DNA of 64,000 nucleotides. Origin: Cryphonectria parasitica EP155. Its lineage: Eukaryota > Ascomycota > Sordariomycetes > Diaporthales > Cryphonectriaceae. The stretch lies in the NCBI RefSeq assembly GCF_011745365.1, contig NW_024468913.1:3534001-3598000 (forward strand), given 5' to 3'. Below the pieces are notes generated by a model. The model was not told the origin of the DNA. It saw only the letters and a list, made by a program, of their open reading frames with translations, and searched no databases. Shown here one piece after another: positions 37,044 through 48,032 of the stretch (position 1 is its first letter; each line of letters begins with the position of its first letter). The translations under genes were made by a program, and so were the position numbers.

Positions 37044-37884
37044 GATCGAGTTCAGTGCTGTAGGACAATTCTTTTGGTATATGTATTTGAGTAGAATCGC
37101 GGAGTGATATCTGAGCTGAATCTCTTCTCCGACCAAGTCATTGTGCTACCTGCCATACTCAGGCGTGTCCCAGACAGCTCTTTATATCTCTCATTGCCAG
37201 CAGTCTTCGTTGCGGTCATTTCCTATAATTGATAATCTGTGCCATGGTCGAAAAGCTTGGCCATCTCGGCAGTGATTCGGTTTCTCGGTCGGCCAAGTCA
37301 ATATTGATATGCAATGCCCAATTGTCCTCCCACTATGTCGTTAGGGTAGGCCAATAAAAGTGTGCCACACGACATGTTCTCTCTCGAGCACAAATCAACG
37401 TAGGCGTGGAGTTGGCTTAGTCAGGTAAAGATCGCTGCGGCGGATGCGGCCGCACAACTGCGCGTCGGCCGCTGCGGCCGCATCGTATTCCGAGCCGGGC
37501 ATGGCCACAGCCCGCCGCCAAAAAAGCGGTTGTGCGGGGGCTCATCGTTAAACCGACTCCGATTTTGTCAGTTGCTGCTCCTCAAATTGTAACCATCAAG
37601 CCGACAATCATGACCTGGCCGGGCCTAACAATTCACCTGCCAATTCTCACCTGCTCTTTGACTCTCAAAGCACAATGTAGAGCCAACTGGGGTGATCCTT
37701 GACCATATGCCCTCGAGTTTGTTGACTGTCTCTGCAGCACAGATGTCGACTTGCCCGCCAATCTCAGGTCCAATGAGTACAGCGGCTGAAATTTGAGCGA
37801 CTGTGTGGACCGCGCCGAGGTACAGCAAATGTCGTTGGCTCCGGCCAAGTATGATCTGCGCAGTATTCCTCATACTGCAACAGC
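37044..37884. other. Intergenic with GC-rich palindromic element
   Basis: Between the start of the SDR gene and the stop of the RRP40 gene, both minus strand, so it should carry the SDR promoter. A GC-rich island at about 37430-37535 stands out and contains the paired NotI-like palindromes listed separately. Confidence 0.5.
37443..37484. promoter_or_regulatory. Inverted repeat of GATGCGGCCGC
   Basis: GATGCGGCCGC at 37443-37453 is matched by its exact reverse complement at 37474-37484 with a 20-nt spacer that itself contains CGGCCGC. Each arm holds the self-complementary TGCGGCCGCA. CGG/CCG palindromes are classic targets of fungal Zn2Cys6 regulators, and this lies about 400 nt upstream of the SDR start, so a regulator site is plausible; a transposon-end remnant is the alternative. 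Confidence 0.4.
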
Positions 37885-38691
37885 TCAGCTCGTTTCCCTG
37901 ACCAGCTTCTTGACCAACTTCTTCTGCGCATCCACCTCCAGTCTCCCCTCATCCGTCTCTTTCAGAGCTCGACCAACTATTAAGATCGACCTTGTAGCAT
38001 CACTACTCACCCACACCCTGCCGTTTCGTCCCACAGCGATCTCAAACTGCAGTCCTAGTCTCCCGAGCTCTTCAAGCACGACGACGCCTCCCTCTGTAGT
38101 GCTCTTTGGCATGAGCAGCCTCCGCGCAAAGCCCAGCGACACTGAGAATAGCATGCCGCCATTGAGGGGACCCAGCCCGTCGGATTTGCCTGTGGCAGGG
38201 TTGACACACTCCAGTTCGGCGTCCATGTGCTTGTTTGCGAGGGACACGCGTGCGTAGACGAGCTGGCCGGGTGCGAGCTGTGGGCGCGTCTTCTTGGTGG
38301 CCATCTCGAAGGCGAGGACGGGGAGCAACGCGTTGGAAGTGTGAGGGGTGAGTTGTACGTAGTAGAAATCGGCGGCGCCGTGGTGGACTTGACCTATGAC
38401 CAGGTCGCCCTGAGATGGAACGTACTGTAGGATCATGGCTGTTAGCAATCGTTTCGAGAGGACGGCCGTGTCCAAGAGTATGACACATACCCGCCCTCCA
38501 TTGTACTCAACCCACACAGAGTTCTTTCTCCTGTCTGTGACGAGTTGTCCCGCCACGGTGGGTAAAATCGTGCTCGGGAGGATGTGCCGCAGTCCAGGTC
38601 CCAATTGCAAAGCTTTTTTGGGATGGGACGGGATATGTGAAGGATCTAACGCGTCTCCTGGGAGGACCAGAGGTCCCGTCGTCGAAGCCAT
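37885..38691 (-). CDS. RRP40: Exosome RNA-binding subunit Rrp40
   Basis: Exons 38691-38491 and 38424-37885 give 246 residues, normal for Rrp40/EXOSC3. This is a cap subunit of the RNA exosome that helps thread RNA into the core for 3'-5' processing and decay, in nucleus and cytoplasm. Seen: N-terminal VLPGD, a LGPGL segment and TVAGQL strand, S1-domain motif YVPSQGDLVIGQV, then the KH region NGGMLFSVSLGFARRLLM, whose G-x-x-x-x-x-S/N pattern is typical (NG near the KH loop), and GRVWV. The 66-nt intron (GTATGT, GCTAAC branch, CTACAG) is a multiple of three with no stop, but splicing it joins EYNGGR directly to YVPSQGD as in homologues. The frame is open upstream to 38820, judged to be leader. 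Confidence 0.92.
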   Translation of the reverse strand: MASTTGPLVLPGDALDPSHIPSHPKKALQLGPGLRHILPSTILPTVAGQLVTDRRKNSVWVEYNGGRVCVILLDTAVLSKRLLTAMILQYVPSQGDLVIGQVHHGAADFYYVQLTPHTSNALLPVLAFEMATKKTRPQLAPGQLVYARVSLANKHMDAELECVNPATGKSDGLGPLNGGMLFSVSLGFARRLLMPKSTTEGGVVVLEELGRLGLQFEIAVGRNGRVWVSSDATRSILIVGRALKETDEGRLEVDAQKKLVKKLVRETS

Positions 38692-39123
38692 GTTTGGTAC
38701 GTCGATCTTGGAAGGTTGTAAAGCTGGAAATAGAGCTGTCACGATCAAAGGAAAAGGCCGCGACACGCTGCTGATGTGAGTCGAGTGGAGGCCTTCGACT
38801 TTCCAAAATTCTGGTAGCAAGCAGTAAGCTTATCGTTATCGCGACCTATATGTACTTACTTGGTATAGTGGGGGGGGGGGGGTGGTTGTGCTGGCGGACG
38901 CCTTTGCAGGGGTGCCCAGCCTTGCAAGATTCCGCTGGGGAAATTTTGAGTTGGGCTTGTCCAAAAATTTCGACAGCCTATTCAGATTCAGAGACCAAAA
39001 AGACTGTAGGAAAGATCAACAAACCAAGTTCTACCCACCAACTTGCCATTCCTCTTTCTCTCACCACGCTTCCCGACACGAGCAGTTCAAGTTTGGACCC
39101 TCTCCCCTCTCGATATATTCCAG
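38692..39123. promoter_or_regulatory. Bidirectional promoter of RRP40 and SSZ1
   Basis: Only 432 nt separate the divergent start codons of two genes serving RNA decay and nascent-chain folding. The middle holds G13 (38870-38882). A C/T-rich stretch lies just before the SSZ1 start. No specific regulator site is identified. Confidence 0.55.
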
Positions 39124-41023
39124 ATGAGTGAGAACAGTGCGGCAGAGGCCCATGCTGGCCCAGGCGAGCGTGTTGCGATCGGTATCACCTTTGGCAACTC
39201 CAACAGCTCTATCGCATACACAATCGATGACAAGGCCGAGGTCATAGCCAACGAGGATGGTGGTAGGTACAGCTGAGGCCTCTCTGGAAGCTTAAGAAGG
39301 CTATCTAACAGTGGCTACACAGACCGGCAAATACCCACGATATTGTCTTACGTCGATGGCGAGGAGTACTACGGCGGCCAGGCCAAGGCCTTCCTCGTCC
39401 GCAACCCCAAGAACACAGTCGCATACTTCAAGGATTTCCTAGGAAATGAGTACGTACTGATACACATACTCACATATGAGCCCTGTGGAAAGATACACTG
39501 GTGATGCTGACAAGCCCTCCTTCTCTCCTTTTCTTTCTCACAGCTTCAAGTCTATCGACCCAACACACAACCACGCCTCCGCCCACCCTCAAGAAACTGG
39601 ATCCACCATCTCCTTCAGCATCAACGACAAGGAAGGCGAGGACGCTGCTCCCTCTGAGCTGAGCGTGTCTGAGGTGTCGACCCGTTACCTTCGCCGCCTT
39701 GTGCAGTCCGCCTCCGATTACCTCGGCAAGAAGGTGACCTCGGCCGTGGTCACCGTGCCCACCAACTTCAACGACGCACAGAAGGCCGCGCTCGTCAAGG
39801 TCGCCAAGGATGCCGACCTCGAGGTCCTCCAGCTCATTGCCGACCCCGTCGCCGCCGTGCTGGCCTACGATGCCCGCCCTGAGTCCGTCGCAGAGGCTGG
39901 TGTCAAGGACAAGATCGTGGTGGTCGCGGACCTGGGTGGTACCCGCAGCGACGTTGCCGTTATCGCCAGCCGCGGCGGCATGTACACAGTCCTGGCCACG
40001 GCGCACGACTACGAGTTCGCAGGCTACGCCCTCGACAAGGTCCTGATGGAGCACTTCGCCAAGGAGTTCATCAAGAAGCACAAGACCGACCCGCGCGAGA
40101 ATACCCGGTCTCTCGCTAAGCTCAAGTTCGAGGCCGAGGCGACCAAGAAGGCCCTGTCGCTGGGCACCAACGCCAGCTTCAGCGTCGAGTCGCTCGCCGA
40201 CGGCATCGACTTTGCCTCTACCATCAACCGCCTCCGCTACGAGATGGTCGCCCGTCCCGTGTTTGAGGGCATCAACAGGCTCGTCGAGGGCGTCGTCAAG
40301 AAGGCCGGCCTGGACGTGCTCGACGTCGACGAGGTCATCATGTCCGGCGGCACCTCGCACACGCCCCGCATCGCCGCCAACATGGGCTACATCTTCCCCG
40401 CGTCCACCGCCGTCCTCGCCCCCAGCACCATCGCCTCCGCCATCAATCCCTCGGAGCTGGTCGCCCGCGGCGCCGCACTGCAGGCCAGCCTGATCCAGGA
40501 GTTCGAGGCCGACGACATCGAGCAGAGCGTGCACCCTGCCGTGACCACCGTCAAGCACATCACCAACGCCATCGGCGTCCTGACGTTGAGCCAGGACAGC
40601 AGCGACGAAGAGGTCTTCACACCCATCGTCGCCCCGGAGACAGCCGTCCCGGCCCGGCGCACCGTGCACGTCGACGGCCCCAAGGACGGCGGCGACGTGC
40701 TGATCAAGATTGTCGAGGGCAACACGCACATCAAGGTGACCCAGCCGGAGCCCAAGGCCGCCGCCGAGGAGAAACCCAAGAAGGATGCCGACGACGACGA
40801 GGATGACGACAGCGACTTTGACGACGACGAAGACGAGGAGGAGCAGGAGAAGCGCGAAAAGGTGTGGAAGACCGGCGCCACCCTGGCCGAGGCCGCCATC
40901 CGCGGCGTCAAGAAGGGCGCCAAGGTCGAGGTCACGATAAATGTCTCCGCCGACCTGGGCGTCACCGTCGCCCTGAGGGAGGTCGGCGCCAAGGGTGGTG
41001 TGAGGGGGACCATCCCCGCGTAG
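39124..41023 (+). CDS. SSZ1: Ribosome-associated Hsp70 Ssz1
   Basis: Exons 39124-39262, 39323-39449 and 39544-41023 give 581 residues. Ssz1 is an unusual Hsp70 that pairs with zuotin as the ribosome-associated complex, stimulating Ssb-type chaperones on nascent chains. Seen: the nucleotide-binding opening AIGITFGNSNSSIAY, IPTILSYVDGEEYYGGQAK, FKSIDPTHNHASAHP, VVTVPTNFNDAQK, the phosphate loop VVADLGGTRSDVAV, and VIMSGGTSHTPRI. The C-terminal domain is short compared with classical Hsp70, as expected, and has an acidic D/E-rich linker (DDDEDDDSDF) before a final strand segment. The introns have CTAAC-type branches. The codon use is very G/C3-rich, typical of a highly expressed gene; the 419-codon frame on the opposite strand is a shadow. 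Confidence 0.95.
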
Positions 41024-41858
41024 GAAAGCAGCAGGGACAGAACCGTCTGTGTGCCCCGCGAGGCTGAATAGCTAGCTGTTCTGTTGTAAGCGGCCATACA
41101 AAGGAAGGAGAAGAAAAAGTAAGACAAAAGACAAAAAGAAACAAATGCGCATATAGAAAAAGGTGGTGTTTGGGAGAGGAGATGATTATGAAACCCTCCT
41201 TACCATTGGGTGTAAAGCTGATAGACGACCTGATAGGACAAATTAAACGGAAAGGGGAAAAAAGAGGTCAGATTTGCATACACACATCTTTGATGATCTT
41301 GTTCTTTACTTCTTGCGTCTCCTGACCGTGTTTCCAAGAAGTCTCCCATTTCAACTGGCTTTGCCAACACCATATTAAGTCACAAAAAATTCTGGGCAGC
41401 ATTGGCAGGCACATGAACCAATACACTTGCGTGCAACGTGCAAAAACGTCTATTATCTTCTTTGTTCCTGCGAGGGTCGCAGCCCGGCAGATTTACATTA
41501 CACAAGACAGAGTGAATATCTGGGCAAGTATAACGATGATCATGGTATCCGCTGAAAAAGAAAAAGAGAGCATGATACATATCGTGATGGTATGCGCTTC
41601 CTAATTAAACCCAGAAAACGAGAAAATGCCTTGTGTTGTTGTTATCAAGCTGTGTCTGGCCATTCCCGTCCGTTCCGTTTCCGTTTTGCCAGAACCATGA
41701 CGCCTGGGACTACGGTATCGTCGTCGTCGTCCCTTGTCACCGTCAGCCCCTTTCGAATGTGCGAAATTATGGGCAAATTGTTGCCTCTCTGGCACACACT
41801 TGAGCCCCTCATCTTCCCCTCATCGATATTTTTCTTTCTCATCCGTCAGCTAGCATTG
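41024..41858. other. Convergent 3' region
   Basis: Between the stops of SSZ1 (plus) and the membrane-anchored C2H2 gene (minus). Holds both 3' untranslated regions; no further gene or repeat seen. Confidence 0.5.
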
Positions 41859-44164
41859 CTATGCCATTACATCGGTCATCGTGACGTCCTCCTCGACGGG
41901 TTCCGGCGGGTTTTGCACCGAATGCTTGTTCTGCATGTGCCGCCTCCAGTTGTCCTTGCGCGGGAAAGACTTTCCGCCGCCCTGCTTCGCATACGCGCAG
42001 TTGGGTACCGTGCAATGGTATTTGCGCGTCTTGTTGTGCTTGTCGTTGACGTGCCGGTCTAGATGTGTCTTGGTGCCAAAGCGCTTGTCGCACTGTAGGC
42101 ATTGGTGGGGTCGTTCGTGGTAACGCTTGTGGTGGCTGCAGGTTTGTGTAAGAGGAGGATTGACATGCAAAAGGTGGGTGGAGGTGGGAAAGGTCAAGCA
42201 AAGGGATGTTGTACATACTTCAATTTATGCACCTGGTCAAATTTGCTTCCGCAGATATCGCAGGCAAAGGACGTCGGTTTGGGTGAGCCGTCGTGCTGTG
42301 AGGCTTGTGATGCTTGTGATGGTGGCCGCGAGTGGTCGCCAGGTGAAGCCTCCAGGTAGTCTGTGCCGCCGTAGGAACTGGCTGGGCGTTGTGATGTGGA
42401 TGAGCGTGGCGAGGGCGACTCGGTGTAGGCAGACTCCGTGAGGCCGGTCTCAGGGGAGATATGATTTAATGGCGATGATCCATAGGCATACAGATCAAAC
42501 TCGGGGCCTGGCGATGAGGTGTCGGAGATGTTGGTGATGACCTGTTCTTCATGCTGGGGGATGAAGTGACCGCTGTGGGTGACGTCCATCTCGGTAGGGT
42601 GTCGGACGACAGCCTGGAAGTGAGGACGTTCAGGTCCTGGGTTGGCGTTGTCTGGTTGTGACGGAGGGTAGGTGTCCTGCTGTGGTTGATAGGCCTGTGG
42701 TTGTTGTGATGGTGGTGGTGGTGGTGGTGGTGGTGAGGGTTCGGAATGAGGTGCAGATACAGGTGCAGGTATAGGTGCGGGCGCGGGTGTAGGCGATGAT
42801 TCAAATTGGGATGGTAGTGAGTTTTCGAGTTGGGGTGGCGGCGGCGGGGAGTTTTCCAACTTCCAGAGTTCGGTATGTACCCAGGCAGCCTGCTCAGCAG
42901 CGGTCGAGGGTTTCATCATATCCATCGGGTTGACCGTGCCTGGAGCTGGATGGGACGGGCTGGGCGGCGGCTCAAACCTTTTGGGGCTGGGTGAGCGGAG
43001 GCCTCTCTGTGGCGGAGTGAGTGAATCATTCTTCGCCTCCGATGACTGCCTCTCGCCTTCGTCACTACTCAAATCGTCGTCTTTCGAAAAAGGCGACGTT
43101 GGGCTGAGCGGCGCCCCTGGAGGATTAAATGGGCTTCCCAGAGATCTTGATTGTTGCTGATGTTGTTGTTGTTGTTGTGGCTGCTGCTTTTGCTGCTGCT
43201 GTTGCTGGATGCTGACATGAGTGTGGGGCGCGGCTATACCAGCCAGAGCGGCAGCGGGCATGGCCATCAGATGGAGAAATTGAGTATTTCCGGTAGAAAT
43301 CGGCAGAGGAGGTTCCTCTGGAGGTGACAATGGGGCTCCTGAGTAGTACTCTGCTGCTGAACCCCCCGTGGGGATCTTCTCGTCCACAAGATACGGTGCT
43401 GAGGCGCCGGTCTGGATCTGCGCCAGCTCGTCGAGGTCCACATCTGGTGACCTACTGCTCGTCTTGTGAGAGTCACTCCCACTAGATTTCGTGCTGTCGC
43501 GATGGAACACCCTATCGTGGAACTTCCGAAAGGTCCCTCCGATGGAGGGCGGGTGAGCGCCATGCAGGCTCTCTGTAGGAGATCGCGACAGGGGCTCCGG
43601 CTCGGTCGTGAAGGTGCCGAAAGTCGGGGCTCGGCTCATCTCCTCCTTCTCAGGGGGTGGAGTGAAAGGGGCCTGAGCAACTGCTGGTGAGTCGCTGCGG
43701 CTGCCCGCGGCGAGAGACGCAGACGAGGCAGGCATGGCGATGCTCGGAGCGGGAGAGCATGTGCGCAGCGTCTTGCCGACCAGGGCCGGGCTGGGGGCAG
43801 CGCTGCGATGATAGGTGATGCCATCAGGGCCGTACTCCTTGCCAGTCTGCGAGTCGCGATCTGATAAAGTGGCAGCTGCCGATGCCAGACGGCTCTGGGA
43901 CATGTGAGAAAGGCGGTTGGCGTGCGTCGAGAACGTCTGCGAATGTGAGCGTATGCCGGGCATGCCCATCTCCGGGTGCAGGTCATCCTGCTCCTGACGC
44001 CTGCGCAGTCGGCGTTTGCGGCGGCATTTCAATATGAACGGCAGGCTGCAGAGCAGAATGAGGATGGCGGCCACGGCAGCACCAATGATGGCACCGGCGA
44101 TGGTGCCAGTAGACGCGCCGCGGGCCATGAGGGCATGGTCACGAAGAGTCAGGGATCGTGCCAT
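41859..44164 (-). CDS. Membrane-anchored C2H2 zinc finger protein
   Basis: Exons 44164-42219 and 42135-41859 give 740 residues. The N-terminus has one strong hydrophobic segment (about 20-45, TIAGAIIGAAVAAILILL) followed at once by a very basic stretch (KCRRKRRLRRR), so the bulk should face the cytosol. Then comes a long disordered part rich in Ser, Pro and Gln, with a polyglutamine block encoded near 43150-43215 and poly-Pro blocks. The C-terminus has three C2H2 fingers: CDICGSKF...HHKRYH, restored across the intron join, CLQCDKRF...HVNDKH, and CTVPNC...HMQNKH with a longer loop. This arrangement suggests a transcription factor held at a membrane and released by cleavage, but that is inference. 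No signal peptide precedes the membrane segment. The start is the first ATG of the frame; an upstream exon cannot be excluded. Confidence 0.85.
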
Positions 44165-47100
44165 GCCGACGGGGGTGCGGTGAGTGGCAGCAGTGGGTGT
44201 CGACCGTCGGAGGAGACGACGACTGGATCAGTGTCTCAGCTCAGCAGGGCTGATTGGCTGCAGTGCCTTTGAGAGACACTCAGTCGAGAGGAGGACGTCC
44301 AGATAGAGTGAGAGAGAGTCGAAGGGGCCTAGGCCGGGTCCGGGCCGAAGTGCAATGAGTGCACACTTGCAGCCCCAAGTTGTAACTTTGGTTAATGATG
44401 AGCAGGTTGACTGTAAGGATTAACGAGGCGACATCAACGGTGAAATGACCGAGTGCCGAGGAGGGAAGATTGGGACCTCATAACCAAAGCCAGACGTCGG
44501 ACGCGGTCCAGCTTCCTTTGGCCCCTCGCCTCGGATCCCTCTTCCTGTCTCTCCTCCCACACACACTCTCTCTCGCGCGCGCGCTGTAGCCCTCTTCGCT
44601 CGTGGCCAGAATGGGTTCTGTCGTTGGCCTCCTGGGCTGAGACGTTGCCTATTCGTAAGATGGGTGATGATAACGATCGTTGATGGCTGTGGGGATTGAT
44701 TAGAGATGAGACGGCGTGACCATGGTTGAGAGAGGCGATGCACAGAGGTTTGTTGGTGAAGGTTCAATGAATCAGGACCAGACGGTGGGAAAAGAAACGA
44801 CCTAGGATTGCAACAAGCGGCGGATGAGCAGTGGGGTCGGGGTGGGGCGGAGCGACAGGGTGATTGAATGGGTATGGATAACAATTGGGGGGTTTTTTTT
44901 TGGAGGAGGGAAGAGAGGGGGTTTTTCCGCTGGAAGGTGATATGAGTAAAGAAGAGAAAAGGCTCCTCCATCCACAGCCCACAGTTGGGATTTGTGGGTG
45001 GCCTGGGATGAGGGGTCGACCTCCTCCTTCTCAAGAGAGGAGAGCACGAAGAGGAAGGGGCCAGACACAATGCTACCAGGCAACATAGCGCCGAGCATAG
45101 GACTACTATTACACTGCCCAGTGCCAACTATACTGCTTGGGGGCCTACAGCAGCAGCAGCAGCAGCAGTAGTCCCTCCCTGTCCAGCGCTGGACACTGTT
45201 GGACTGGGTTTCGATTTCAGCCGCAACGCCAACAACAAAGGAAGGACGGTGAGTAGGGAATCCTGTTCGTGTGTGTGTGTGTGTTACAGGCCGAGACCAT
45301 TTGGAACGGGAGACAATTCCTTGCTTGACTCGATTGACTATGGGGGCGGGCGATGAAGGCTGGATTTTCCCTTTTTTTCTTCTCTTTCTTCCTTTTCTCT
45401 TTGGTCTGTACTGTCTAAATCAGAAACAGGCTGGTGGTAACAGTAGCAGACAGGAAGAAGGATCTAGATGGAAGACACTGAACACTGAAGAGGCCGCTCC
45501 GGCGCTACCGGATACCCATAGTACTACTAAAAATGTGGTGTACAGCGCATCGTAACAGCGTGCGTGCAGGGGCACTTCCGGAAGCCTAAGACACAAGCCC
45601 AGACCAGGCTCTGGCCTGTGCAGAATAGTGGGTCCCCTGCCCACCTAGAAAGGGGCAGGGGGCCCCCTTGAGGGAAGCCCAGGTTCGGCAAGGTGGGAAA
45701 GGAGGACTCTGGGACCTCAGCCAGTCAGGTCGGGTTCCCTCCCAACTTCCTTTGGACCACACCCTGCAATTGCTGCAACTGCAGCTGTGTGATTCATAGT
45801 CGGTGGCCAGGCCTAAACTTGACAACAACATGGTCCTGACATCACACTGCCTGAATGCCAAACCTCCACCCTCAACGGTCGTTCCCAGTTTCTCCTCAGG
45901 CCGACGTTGGTTTTCCCTGATCTCCGACCAGAAGAAACCCTTGCCCATTACACCGTAACGTGCCTGCTAGTCATTGGCTTCTACGCTCTTCGAGGCCCTG
46001 CCCCCTTCTGATCTCGATCTCTTTGAAGCATCCTGGCCTGACGAAAGCTTCCCCCCTTTGGCCCCTCCACCCCTCCTCCTCTCGTCAGAATTCGCTACCA
46101 CAGTTATCGCTCTAGACCCTGGGTCGGCAATCCTGCTGTGATCCAAATTGACGTGACCTCACCAAGATAACTGGTTGTGTCATGTTTCAGGTTTCTTTAG
46201 CCGCTGGGAAACATCGGGACGATGCAACTTGGACACTCGTCGGCATCTTCGGCGAACCGTGCATGAATAGCAGATGTCTATTTCTGCCTGGGCGGGCAGC
46301 TGCTAACATGGATCAATGGGGTCATCTATTATAAACGTGGCCGTAGCAGCCAGCTCCCTTCAAGGTTTCTGCTGCCCATCAGCGAGATATCTTGGTCGGG
46401 ATCTGATAAAAAGAAGCATGTCTCACATGTGTGTCCAGGATCAGTTCCAAGCCCTTCTCTGCAAGTGCCACCAATGTCGTGTTGGACAATCGCTGTCACG
46501 GTTGGTGGGAATGATTTCTGAGCAGCAGCAATAATGGCCCTCTTCGAGCTTTGCTCGTGTACCACAGCATACAATCGATCGATTCTCCCGTTCTGGGCAT
46601 AACACCTTGTGTGCTGTCCGCCCGGGGCGGGGGGGGGGGAGGTTGGATAGGGTGTCATACCTGCAGGTCGAGCGAGTGCTTCTCCCTCCTCGGTTTCCCC
46701 TCAGAACCCCCGCGGTCATCGTGTATACAGCGACCGGATCTAGCCCCCAAGGCATTGATGTACTACTATAGTATCTACAGGCTCTATCAGCCCTTACGCA
46801 CTGGCCTACCTCCTTGTACCAGACCACTCTAAAGGAGAGAAGAAAAGGGGGGGGGGGGGGTTCTTGAGCTAGTAGCTGTTGAGTGAACCGATTTCCCCAA
46901 TAGTCGTTGAAAGCCAAGATGCGATTACTGATCCAAAGTTGTGACAACAATCAGCGCAAGTTCGCTGGCCACGGTGCATCGACAATACTCCTAGCTTGTT
47001 ATTGTATTGGGGAGAATCATCACTATTCTTGATGGCATTCGTATCAGCTCAAGCCGATATATTATTTCACAACATCGAGCCATATGGCCACAAGCTTCTT

Positions 47101-47353
47101 AGCCTTTCCAGCAGCGCTCCAGAGATTGACTTTGGGGCAAGTTGAGAGAAGCAAGTAAGCGCTGAGGATCGGCCTGCCTTCATATACACTGAGTTCAAAT
47201 ACATCTGTCTCTGTTTACTTTTACCTTCCTTTTGATTACTTTTTTGTGCCCTTTGCCCCCTTCCCCTCCTTCCAGGAAGCCATTTGAAATCGCATCATCA
47301 AATAGATCACGGACCCAAACACCATCCAACTCCCGAGGCTATGCTCATGAAGG
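44165..47353. other. Long intergenic region
   Basis: About 3.2 kb, including the leader and promoter of the membrane-anchored C2H2 gene on the left. Contains CAG repeats (about 45149-45171), a GT repeat (about 45270-45284), G14 at 46847-46860 and a G-rich run near 46626-46640. Frames present are low in coding bias and none shows a domain. Confidence 0.5.
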
Positions 47354-48032
47354 TCAATGACCAGGCTCGATGCTCTCATTTGATGGAATAGGCGATCGTG
47401 ACTGCCCCATAGCACGTCTATTGGCCTCCCAGCGGACTCGCCATGCCGGGTGCATTTCGTCGAACATCCACTGTGGGATCCGCCCGTTCTCGTCGACGTG
47501 AACGAACCACCCATCCCATTTGAGCCACACCCGCCAGTCGTTGGACAACTATGGCACTCAGAGTCAGCCGTTTGGAGATGGATGATGTTTTATTTTTATT
47601 TTATTTTCTTATGGATCGGGGGAGGGGGGGGCAACATACTAGGAAGTATAGAAATCCTCCGTCTGGGTCCTGGTACAGTGTTCTGAATATGCTCCGGTAC
47701 CATAGATCGTGCTCGTTCAGCCACCCGAGATCGACCCAAGCAGCGCACAACGAGGGCATGACACAGAAATTTCTTCTGGGCCTAGGTGCTTCCTCGTTCT
47801 CGTCATCCGCCGCGCTATTCTCCTCATTGGAAGGCTCATCGGCCTCTGGGGAACTTGGAGCTCCACAGCTCTCCGTGTCGGTCTGGTCGTTGTTCTTGTG
47901 GAGCTCGCAAGTCTGCTGGTCATCCCCGGCCTCCTCGTTTTCTTGGCTCGGGGACGGGGTCGACCGCGGCGGTGCTGTTGGACTGCCGTGTTCCACCGTG
48001 ACGGAACTACGGGGACTGTGTGGCGAGTCCAT
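47354..48032 (-). CDS. Uncharacterised protein with acidic N-terminus
   Basis: Exons 48032-47640 and 47548-47354 give 195 residues with a phase-0 join (YFL|LSNDWRVW). The first 90 residues are disordered and acidic (QENEEAGDD, EENSAADDENEE). The rest is a compact, Trp-rich region: AAWVDLGWLNEHDLWYRSIF, YQDPDGGF, DWRVWLKWDGWFV, FDEMHPAWRVRW. I do not recognise a family and assign no function. There is no signal peptide or membrane segment. The 91-nt intron has a C-rich run after the donor. A TA-repeat of about 15 nt at 48171-48185, some 140 nt upstream of the start, could serve as a TATA-like element. It and the next minus-strand gene form a pair of small unknown genes. Confidence 0.65.

Noticed and set aside
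38692..38820. 43-residue N-terminal extension of Rrp40
   Set aside because: Homologues begin close to the VLPGD motif; the extension is Leu/Ser/Pro-rich leader sequence.
39470..40729. 419-codon open frame on the minus strand
   Set aside because: Antisense shadow of SSZ1, rich in Gly/Val/Asp/His runs with no domain.
44420..45127. 235-codon minus frame with a hydrophobic start resembling a signal peptide
   Set aside because: Ser/Pro/Arg-rich by-product of a C/T-rich leader; sits upstream of the membrane-anchored C2H2 gene and cannot be joined to it.
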